A program made the translations under genes and the position numbers. The notes beneath the pieces were generated by a model. It was not told the DNA's origin and did not search any database. It worked only from the letters and a program-made list of their open reading frames with translations. DNA of 64,000 nt from Okapia johnstoni (taxonomy: Eukaryota; Chordata; Mammalia; Artiodactyla; Giraffidae): NCBI GenBank assembly GCA_024291935.2, contig CM044320.1, positions 55,246,001 through 55,310,000 of the forward strand, written 5' to 3'. This document shows positions 15,001-27,000 of the stretch, in pieces. Positions within the stretch are counted from its first letter, which is position 1, and each line of letters starts with the position of its first letter.

Positions 15001-18000
15001 CTTAATTTTGAGTGTTAAATTTCAAAACGATGTGCCTTGGTTTAGGCATATCATTCTCATTATGCTGAGCCCTTTCAACAAAGGGCTCATTTCTGGGATG
15101 TTTTCATATATAATTTTGACAATATTTTCCCTCCCTGTTTTATTTGTTCTTTTTCTGTCAAATATTAGACCTCCTGAATCAGTCTTTAATTTTCTTTATC
15201 TTTTTCCTCCTTAAAAACCATAACTAACTTGTCTTTTTTCTACTACTTTCTAGGAAATCTCTTCTTTTCTAGCCCTTCCAAAGAAAGTTTTATTCTAACG
15301 ATTATGTTTTTGAGTTCTAAGACCTCTTGCTTATTCTGAATGCTTTGTCATAGCATTCTGGTCTTGCTTCATGTATACACTGTCTTCTCTTAATCTCTGA
15401 GGATATCAGTTTTTTAAAAAATGGTTTCCTCTGTCCCTTGCATTGTTTATTTTCCCTGAGTTCTTTTTTTTCAGTTTATTATTATCCAGTTTATTTGTTA
15501 GAGACTTTTTTCCATTATTTTAAACAGAATGCTTGTAATCATTCCATAAATATTGATGGAGGAATGTACGTTGTTTATGTTAGAGCTGAAATATATGAAG
15601 TGACATTTGAGTTTGGATTCTGAAAGAAAGGTAGCAACATTTGACTAAAAAGATCAATCAGAGATCTGTTCTGCCCATTACAGTAGTCACGAGTCACATG
15701 AGGCTATTTAAATTAAATGAAAGTAAAAATTCAGTTTCTCACATTTCAAGTTCTCAAAAGTCATGTGAAAAGGCTAGTGATTACCATTTGGACAGTGCAT
15801 GACATTTTCATCATAGAAAGTACTGTTGAACTATTGCTATAGTGTCTCTTGGGTGTTGGTATAAGATTTGACTTTCACTAACAGTTTTATATTCCCAGCT
15901 CCTTCAAATACTTGAATATACAATTCAGTTACAGTTTAGACATATATATATAACACTCATCTGGATACAAAAACAAAGTAGAGAACAAAATACTGCATAC
16001 ATAGTAGTTGTTAAGTAAGCAGTTATTGAATCTAAGACTATGAGGTTCAAACAACTGTCAAAATCAATTGACAATTTAATCTTTCAGTATAGATCCTGGC
16101 ATTAAATGTTAGTTTGTGAATATGTGTTGACTCACATTGGATTCAACAGCACCATCTGGGCAACTGATGAAGGAGAGAAATATTGTGAATGCATTATTTG
16201 CTACTGAGCTGGTTTCAGGATAAATAATGATCCATCCTGGTCTGAATCCAAGGCGAATTAATTACTGGAGTCACAGAAAGACGTCAATGTAAAAAGATTA
16301 TGTTAAAGTGAGACTTCAATATACTAACCTACCTCTGGTTCTGTGTTTAATATCAGATTCAGCTCCACTCTCTTTTTCTTCTTTAGTAGAAATAACATCC
16401 AATTCATGACAAATGGAACTACAAATAATAGAAGAAGATAATTTTAAAGTTGATTCTTGGTCAACATTACCCAGTATATGAAAGTACATGAATCTCACAA
16501 GATTTTCTGTGAAAAAAATGTGGCCAACTGAATTTGGGATATTTTAAACATCATACTCTCTTTCTGGAGTTTTCCATGCATGTTAGCATATTAAAGACTA
16601 GGAAATTTTGCTTAAGTCAACATTTCTCAAACTTACTTGAACTTTTTTTTTTTTGCATAATAGTAGCTGAAAAACTTATGTTCTGTAGAACTCACTAGGA
16701 AATGCTCTTCTGGAAGGGCACCATCATACAGCCTCAGAGAAGCTGCCCCTCCAGAAGGGATCTAATCCAATTTACTTCACATTTACAATAGTCACAAACA
16801 AAAAAGGAGTGATCAGTGATCTGCAACATACCTTATGGTAGGAACAGTAAATGGATCAAACTGATCCACTTTCTGTAACTCAATAGGCACAGAAATGCGA
16901 CCTGTGAGAAACAAAAAATTATAAACTGAATATTGTACAATACAAATAATTATAGGCTGTGTCCTATGAGTTATTTTTGGCTAAAACTTTAAGGCTTAGA
17001 AAGAGGGTTACACTAATCTGTTACGAATATTTATTTAGAAATATAAATTAAAAGTACTTTTGGGACTTCCCTGGAGGTCCAATGGTTAAGACTCCACACT
17101 TCCAATGCAGGGGGTTTGGTTCTATTCCTGACTGGGGAACTAAGATCCCACATGCCATGTGGCCAAAAAGTTTCAAAAAATACATAAATACAATAAAATT
17201 GGGTCTTAAAAAAAAAAGTACTTCCACATTAGGTGTGCCTTTTATTTCTCTAAAAACACCAAAAAATAAATGTGAAAGACTGTTGAGCTATTACATAGTT
17301 GCTCTTATATCTATTTTGATTTTTGTTTTCCTCTTCCCTATATCCTCCAATATGTAAGTACGGAACAATCTCAAATTTAGTGAGTCCTGAAGATAGAACA
17401 CAAAATAGATGGAAGTAGTTTACTTCATTACTTTGATTAATTTGCTGAAATCAAAACAGACACCTATGTGTTAAGCATCTTTGGAAATAATATAAATGAT
17501 ATATTACCCTTTTACAAAATCCACAACTGGGACATGACATAAAATTCATATCTGAAAAATGAGATAATGAATTTAAAGAATGGCAGGTGACTAACAAAAT
17601 AATTAAGGGAATTGGGAGTTACTGGTGGAAGGCAGAGTGAAAAGACTATAGCCATTTAATGGGAAAAATACATAACAAAAATGTATACTTAGGAGTGAAT
17701 GAATTAGTTACTCAAATCTTGAATATTAAATAAGGGGAATACTCACTGAAGCTTTAGAATATTAAGATAAATATTAAGAAACATTAAGCTTATTACCAAA
17801 ATAAACTAAAAACACATAATTGGCATTTTTTGAAAAGGGGCTATATAAATGTATACACTACAGAGTCATTGTAGACTATTAAAGAAAACTAGGCAATTTG
17901 GGAGTACTGAATATGTGACAGGCACTTTTCTAAGCATTTTACCTTTTGGATCTTCACCATAAACCACTGAGGTATCTCCACTGTACGGATGCTAAAACCA

Positions 18001-21000
18001 AGGGTAGTTTGCTTAACTTCCCACAGCAAGTGGCAGAGTTGAACTGTTGACACTAAAAAGGACAACTAGATGGAGCAAAGTTTATGCCAATATATCTACT
18101 ATCATACTTATTGTAAAGTCAGTTTTAGTCCATCAAATCTTATCCAGAAGAGTGAAAGAAGAAAGCTTAATCTATTGAAAAAGACCTGAGGGAGGCAGCA
18201 TAATGGAAAGAGCATGGAACTTTTTTTTAAATTGGAATATAGTTGCCTTATAGCGTTGTTAATTTCTGCTGTACAGCAAAATGAATCAGTTCTATGTATA
18301 CATATATCCCCCGCTTTTTAAGATTTCCTTCTCATTTAAGTTACCACAGATAATTGGTACAGGTTCCTGAGCTATACAGTAGGTTCCCATTATTTATTTA
18401 CATAGTAGTGTATATATGTCAATCCCAGTCTCCCAATTCATCCCAACCCCTGCTTCCACCTTGGTAACCAGAAGTTTGTCCTCTACATCTGTGATTCTAT
18501 TTCTAAAAAGCACAGAACTTTGAGTCTTAAGAACTGAACTCTGTTATCAGCTCTGACATAATTTTTTTACTTTTGGCCATACTACGAGGCTTGTGGGATC
18601 TTAGTTCCCCGAATAGCAATAGAACCTGGTCCCCATGAGTGAAAGTGCCAAGTCCTAACCTCCCTGGATCGCCAGGGAATTCCCCAAAATTTGATTTAAG
18701 ACTGTGGACAAATCACTTTAACCTCTCGAGCCACTGTTTTCTCACCTGTATAATATGTGCTGCTGTTCTGTGATTTTCAAGTTCCTCTCCAACTCTAGTT
18801 CTAACACTGAACTTTAGAAACCCAACTGAAAATTATTTACATAGTGGAAACTCATTGAATAGCTACTAACTGACAAAAAATAAGTTAACTCAGATATTGG
18901 CTGACAGAACAATTCTTCAAGCTTTACTATTTCAGACATTCATACCCAGTGACGTGCTTTCTATAAGAAAAAATAACTTTGATTTTTCTTCTGTTTTTCT
19001 TATTTTTTTTTACATAGTACCTGTTTTAGGATGAACACTAAAAGGGCTCTTCAGTAAATGATTGATTCCTTTGCTAACATTGACATCCAGTCGTGGAAAA
19101 CAGTACTGGAGCATGATCTCCCACTCAAGCCAGAGTCCACATTTGTCGTTTTTGTTGTTTTTCTAAAAACAGAACCAAGTCCAGCACGAGGATCAGTAGG
19201 AACTTTTGAAGATTTCTTTAAGGTGGTGAAAAAATGATCTTCAACCATCTTTAACTTAGTAAGCAAAAAAATGAGAATTTAATTAAGAATTGCATTATTG
19301 TATTTGTAATACAGATTTCAATGGAATATACCTGATATTTGCTGATGGTGTTCTTCAAATTCTCCCAGCGCTGAAGTGAATTGCTATGCCTTTGGAAGCC
19401 TTGTTGAAGTTCATCACGCATTGGTGATGGATCATTAAGGAACACACTCATTTAGGGTACATCAATGAACAACTTATTTTCAATGTGTATTACCACAAGG
19501 ATATCTAAAGATTACATAGAAAGTATTGTTTTCTAAAATACAAATATTAAACACAAAACCTTAGAAAAATTCCCGTTAAACTGTATTAGGTACGACAGAA
19601 AGAATGCCAAAATAGCTATAAGGTTTAAGGTAAAACTGGTCCGTGATCTGTATTTATTTTGATGATGATTTTGGATCCGTTAAGTAGTCACCAATTTTAG
19701 GAGGATCAACTTCCAAAATGAGGAAATTTATTTACAAAACAGCCTCACTTCTTATTGTATTCCAGACTAAAGATAAAAAAAATGCAGAAATACAGGAGAT
19801 GTTTTGTGTAAAAAAGATTAAAACTATATAAGTACATGAGAACATGAAGGTAGAACAAATTTATAATATCATGGGTCAGTATAAGTAGGTCACATAGAAA
19901 TAGTCTTGGGAAAGGATATTTTCAGGAACAAGGGCTAAAATTTTATCCCAGCTTTCTTTATTCTCAAGAATATCTTGATCAACTAAGGCATATTGTTCAA
20001 AGTATTTTTTTATTATGTTTATAGATTTTCTGTAGGAACGATAATAACAAAGTCCCAACACTATTAGTGACATATATGGCACATGGCTTTTGTTCACTAG
20101 GGAGGCTAGTACTTATTTTCACTGAATTTCTAGAACTTAATTAGATAAAATGGGAATTATACCTCTTCACAGGGTTGAGAGTTAAATGAACCACTCTAAG
20201 GGGAAAGAACCTAGCATAGTACTTGGCTTAGACTAGATATTCAAGAAATGTTTACTTCTTAAATCCCACAATTTAGAAGGTTAATAGCATCATAGACATG
20301 TAACAAGGGCAGAAAGCAACCAAGTCAGGACAATGTAATAATATATCAGTAGTAGGATGTGGGATACAATCTACAGTTTCTATTCTGAATTGGTTGCTTT
20401 AGCATCTCAACACTTACAAAGTGCTTTGCATTTTGAAAATAGACTTTGTATCTATTATTTTATGTATATATATATATGTATGTTAGGTTACTAGCTTTTA
20501 TTTTATTATTATTATTTTTTTGGCTACACAGCACGCAGCATGCAGGATCTTAGTTCCCCAGTCAGGGACTGAACCCATGACCTCTGCAGTGGAGGCAGAC
20601 AGTCTTAACCACTGGACTGCCAGGGCCCCTCTACTGTTTCATTTCATCTCTGCCACAACTCTGAGATAGATGGAGTAGACATTGTTCTCCCCATACCGAT
20701 AAGAAACAGAGTCTCTAATATTTTATCAAGGTCATATTAAAGTGGCAGAATAGGGATTCTTACTTCTAATGCATTGCTGTTTCCATTATCCTAGAGAAGT
20801 AGTGAATTCAGTGGAAAGGGTATGGTCTTTGGAATCAAGCAGACGAGGACATGTATCCTGATTTTAATAATTACTTGCATAAAGCCAAACAAATTATATA
20901 ATCTCTCCAAATCTCACTTCTCTCATCTATAAGTGGAGATAACCGTCATGTATCTAATGAGGTTGTTGTGAAGACCAATAAGAACATTTGTGAAACACCT

Positions 21001-24000
21001 ATCAAGAACACTGGAATGTACAAAATAGACAATTAATTAATTCTATTATTGTTGTAAAATGCTACCCTGGTGCAGAAAATTGATAAGGTAATTCTAAAAA
21101 CACATGCAGGTAAATCAGACACAACTTAAATTTCATGGAGTCTTCCCCAACAGACCTGACAAAAGGGTGAATTTTTTCACTTAGGTGAACTTTCTTTTTA
21201 ACATCTTGACCACCCTGAAAAACAAACCATCAAAAAACAAACAAACAAAAAAAACTTCATGTATATTATATAACATAAATGAAATAAATCAAAAATTTCT
21301 TTAACGTGTTCTAAAGACATTGATTAAATTCTGTTAAAGCATAGAATCTTGGATGCCATTTTATACAGTCTCAATACCTGTTATTTTCTTGGTTAACTTT
21401 ACTTGACATACTTGGACTATAAAAGTAAACTAAACTTCCTTTTGCCACAAAGGATACTTACAGCAAAATATGAGATATCTTAAAAAATGTAACTACTATG
21501 ATTTTAACTGATCTACTGGTAAAATCATTTACTCTGAAATATGAATGCTTAAAAGATAGTTTGCTTTTGTTACTAAGCATACAAGGCTGGGTAATGTCTA
21601 GCTAACGAAGAAATGTAAACTATCATTAAGAAGACCTTACCTTTACAAGACTCAAATATTCAACTATCCCAGAACGTACTGCAGAGGACAGTTTTCTAAC
21701 TGATTCATCACAGACCCAACAATGAACACCTCTCCTTCCAGAATATACCCAGAGACGATGTTTAAATCCAAAGTCCTCTGAGGAGGGAAGAAATAATCGG
21801 TTTTAAAATAAATTTGTAAATTTCTGGTTCTTGCATATTTCTCTAGCTTGGTTTTTTTCTCCCTGTTATCCACATGTACTCATCTTAACTATACTACAGT
21901 TGACCCTTGAACAAAGTGGGATGCCGACCCTCCCACTAGAAAATCCACAGAAAACTTATGGTTGGCCCTCCATAGAAACAGTTCCTTGAACTTCCTCGGT
22001 GGTCCAGTGGTTAAGAATCTGCCTGCCAATGCAGGGGTCACAAGTGTGATCCTTGGTCAGGGAAAATTCCACATGGCGTGGGGCAACTAAGCCTGTGTGC
22101 CACAACTACTTAGCCTGTACACTGCAATAAGAAAAGCCTGCACACCATAACGAAGAATAGCCCTCCTTGTCAACTAGAGAAAGCCTATGCCTAGTGATGA
22201 AGACCTGGTGCAGCCAACAAATAAATAAATAAGTTGTATGTGTATGTATCTATACATATATATGTGTATGTATATGTATATATATAAAAGGACGAGTTTC
22301 TCTGCATCAGCAGTTCCTCTATATTTGCGGTTCCATATCTGCAGATTTAACCAACTATGGAGCATATAGTATTGCAGTATTTACTATTGAAAAAAATCTG
22401 TATAAGTAGACTTGTGCTGTTCAAACCCATGTTTTTCAAGGGTCAACTGTACATTATTTGTAGTTCCCCATGCACCCTGAGCTCTTGCCTTCAGTTCTTT
22501 ACTTATCCTGGTCACTCTGCTAAGAATTCTTCATGCCCCAGTACTTCCAATTCTCTCCCTGACCAATTGCCATTTCTTCCTAAAGACCCAGTTTAAGAAT
22601 ATTACAAGAGGTAACAAATTTAAAGTGTTTGGAGCAGTGCCTGGTACATAATAAGCCTCTTATATAAGTTAGTCGTTATCATTGTCATCCTTACCATCAC
22701 CTCTTCCAGGAAGCCTTTTCTGATCTAATAGCTTCCCATTCCCGTCTGCATTCCTGCTGTTCTATATCCCTATAGCACCCTGTGCAAATTAACATATATG
22801 TAATCCTGAATTTTCTTGTTTTCTCTTTAGGCTGCATAACTTACTTGAGGTAAGAATTGTTATCTTTCATAGTTCCCTCACTTAGGACAGTAACTGGCAT
22901 GCAACAGTTGCTCAACAGATGACTGAATTGGGAAAAAAATTACATGATTTGATCAATAGCTTTATCAAAGTTTTAACTACAACTTTAATCTTTTATTTTC
23001 CCATCATATATTTCAAAGAAACATGTCAGAAATTTATGAGAATTGATTATAAAATGGTGTAGACAGATTAATATTCAGAAGAAAAAAAGATTCTTGCATG
23101 TGACCCATTTTAGATACTGCTAATACTTGCCTTTCAGTGCTCGGTCGATGATATGTATGGCCATCGTCATGAGGGTCCAGCACTTGGAACATACGTCTGC
23201 AGAACTGGGGCAGAATGATCATTACTCACTGTCAGTGATATCACCCACTCTACTGGCAAAGCATGTGGAACTCACCTGCAACATCTCCTCACATCGTCAT
23301 AGTCTGTCATGTCAATGTCAAACACCAGTTCTTTTTCCTGAGCCTCGAAAGCTCCCAGCTTCACTGTATTGTGTTGATTGGGCTAAAGGGACAAAATATC
23401 AATCAGTTTCTATAAGAGCTGCCACACTGTCAGATATGCTTATTTCCTACCTAAAAAGAAAAAGGGGCCAAAGAGAAGGAAAGAAACCATATAATGCCAA
23501 GTCTGTCAGTGACTGACAAAGAAAAGAAGCTCACTGATTTGATCCTATACAGCCAGAAGTGATGACAGTGTAACTTTCATCTACTAAAAACAATGTTTTA
23601 CGATAAGTATTTGTTTTCTTATAATCCTATTGAGATATAATTGACATATGACATTGTATAATAAACATTTGTTGATCAATAGAAATAAAACATTTTTAGG
23701 TTTCTGATAAGGAAAGGTCCATATAAATAATTAGTAGCCTACGGCAAGATATTTTAAGGGCCTTTAATTGTTATTGGGCATATAAGTAACAAAAATGTGT
23801 TTAAAATTTTTCAATAATTCAAAAAGATCTCCCAAGTCAGTCTGGCTCAAGCTCTAAGTAGTTTCCTTTGAGGCTATGGACTATCTGGTAAAGAAGGTAG
23901 ACTGAATGCAAATACTTATTTGGCTTCCTCTAAACCTGCACAAAAATAATTTTTTGTTTTTAATGACAGGTATAAGTCTTTTTAAAAGGAACCAGAGAGG

Positions 24001-27000
24001 AGACAGTACCACCACAACTTTTATAAGGAGATTCAAAAAGCTAAATCTTCAGCTCTCAGTAAAGAAGGACAAGAAGAAACCCAATTTACATCTCAGAATC
24101 CCCAAGTCTTAGGAATAGGTGACAACAGGTATCTCTGGAGCTGAGATTAAAAACAGGAGGATTGATTACAAATCTATTTATGAAGCAGTTAGTGCTAAAC
24201 CTACTCTGTGGAGCTAGGTGACTGTGCTTTCATTTCCCTGGCAAAGACACCTGAATCATTACCTGGAGAGCATAAAAGAGGGTCCCTGGACAGAGAAGGG
24301 GAGAGTAGGTACAGCTGAAAAAAGGTTGTACTGTACAGAAATCCAGGGGATTAATTAGACATTTACTTGTGGAATGTTGAGACCTAGCTCTCTCCTGTGT
24401 ACCTTTCCACTGCCACCCCAGGCAGGAGACAGGAAGATTTCTCTCTGAAGACCCACCAGGTGTGTCAGGCAGTGTTATTAGGCTCTAGGAACAGATCAGT
24501 GATCAACTGGAGTTTTCATTCTAGCAAAGACCTAGAGAAACTGACATCAGAGCTTCCCACAATAAAATGGCCCAGCCAGATCACTCTGTAGTAAAGAAAT
24601 CTCAGCCATGTATGCTGCTGCTGCTGCTGCAAAGTTGCTTCAGTCGTGTCCGACTCTGCACAACCCCATAGACAGCAGCTCACCAGGCTCCGCCATCCCT
24701 GGGATTCTCCAGGCAGGAGTACTGAAGTGGGTTGCCATTGCCTTCTCTGCAGCTATGTATACAGAGCTTCCAATCAGCAGTTTGGTACTCTATTCTTAAA
24801 TATAAGCAACAAGCAAGAAATTACCAGATATATGAGGAAAACCTCTGATAGAAGTAGAAAAACAGAAAAAATGTAACTGTAGAGAAAACAGCCTGTGTAA
24901 CAGAAGAAAATGTAAAAAACTGTCATTGATATCCTCAGCAAGATAAGATATATCAATGAAAAGAGTACAGGATATGTTAGAAAAAAAAGGTTCTTGGAAA
25001 TGAAAACATTAACAGCAGAAATGAAAACCTCTGAGGAAATTCCCCAGAAAGCAGACAAAATGAAAACAAAAAGTAGGAAGAGAGACTTCCCTGGTGGTCC
25101 AGTGGCTAAGACTCTGCACTTCCAATACCAGGGGGCCTGGGATTCAACCCCTGGTCAGGGAACTAGATCTCACACGCCACAACTAAAGATTCCATGTGCT
25201 GCAGTGAAGACTGAAGGTTCCTTGTGCCTCAGCTAAGACCCAGCATAGCCAAAAAAAAAAAAAAAAAAAGGTTGCCTCTGGGGAACAGAAAACAGGGGCA
25301 AAAGTAGGAGACAAAAAAAAAAAGCCTAATTAACAGTAGTTGATTTTGTAAACTACGTGCATATATAACCAATAAAAACACACAAAGATGATGTATAGAT
25401 GCCTGTGTTGGCCCAATTTAAGAAATGACACCTTTTCTCCCTTCTGTGCTAGAGAGAAGTAGTGACACCTTGGCTCTTCTATAGACTTTGGTTTTAATCT
25501 CCATCTCTAAAGAGGAGTAACCTGCTCTAAAGTATTTTCCCTGCCTGCCTTTTCTTACTTCCTCTCCCTTTCCTTTGGGATTTAGTCAGAAAATCTGGAT
25601 TCAGGTCCTATCTCCCTCATTTAGAAATTGTGTAACCTAGGCCAAATTATCTAAGTTCTCCTTTTTAAAAAAGAATAATGAAGGATGATATGAAAAACAA
25701 GTTATACAACATTAAGAAAAAGCTCCATACAAAAGCTATTATTCTATGTGTATCTTTTCCCTACCCGTCTGTATTTTTAAGGAGAGGAAGGGCAGTTTTG
25801 GGCAATTATGTTCATTCATTCAACAGACATCTTTAAAAATGTTTTAGATATTTGATTTTGATTGTGCTGGCTCTTCGTTGCTGCATGGGCTTTCTCTAGT
25901 TTTGGTACACGGGGTTCTCATTGGAGTGGCAATTGATTCTCTCCAGTATCCTCTGTTGAGGTCTTTAGCATTTATTTTGATTGTGCTGGCTCTTCGTTGC
26001 TGCAAGGTGCCTGGGCTTCTCCTGTTGCAGAGCTGGGCTCCAGGATCTAGAGCACAGGCTCATTAGTTGTGGCACACATGCTTAGTTGCTCCGTGGCATG
26101 TGGGATCTTCCTAGACCAGGGATCGAACCCATGTCCCCTGCATCCACTGTACCACCAGGGAAGTCCCTCATTTAGTCTTTTTTTTTTTTTTTTTAACATT
26201 TCTTTTTTAATAGACCTCATTTAGTCTTTTAGCGAGATACTAGATGAAAGTTTTTTTGTCCTAGAGTGAATATAGCCAATCCATTTCCAAATGATTTCCA
26301 GTCAGTAAAGTATCAAAGGACATTAAAAATTTTTTTTTTTTTACAACTTCCTTGCAAAAATGCTTAAAGTGTGGCTCTTCAAATAAAATAAACACTACAA
26401 ATTCACCTCAAAATGCTAGGGGCACCAATCCTTTCTTGGTTTAAAAAACAACAAACTACATAAAAAGCCGATTTCTTACTCTGTGGGAATATACTGCGCC
26501 AATATCAATCTTGTATGGATTCATTTTCTGCATCTCCTTTTCCAGATCACTTTGGTTGTTAAAGGATTGGTAGCGAATGTAAATATCATCTTGCAATGTG
26601 AATGAAAATTCACGGTGCTGAAAGTAATTCTTTACCACTGCAAAATAAATGTACACCTTAAAGTTAATTTGGTACTTTACCCAGCTCAGAGCATTAAAAC
26701 ATTAACCAATGAGAAGACATTTTTAATGAGTCCTCTGAGCTCAACACTATGCTCCATGTTAAAAAAGACAAGAGCTAGTTCCTAATTTGAAGGGGTTTAC
26801 AAAGATGAGGATAAAGATGTAGAAATATTTTCCATATGTAATACCACCTCTCTTTCCTTGGTGGGCACTAATAAATTCAAGCGGGAAGAGTTAAGTACCT
26901 CTCCTCTTTTAGGAGATGCCCCTCTGTCCCTGAGCAGATCACGACTTTGCAGCTTCATGCTATGACCCTGTACCTCCCCCCGCCCCCCCTCCCGCTCCCT

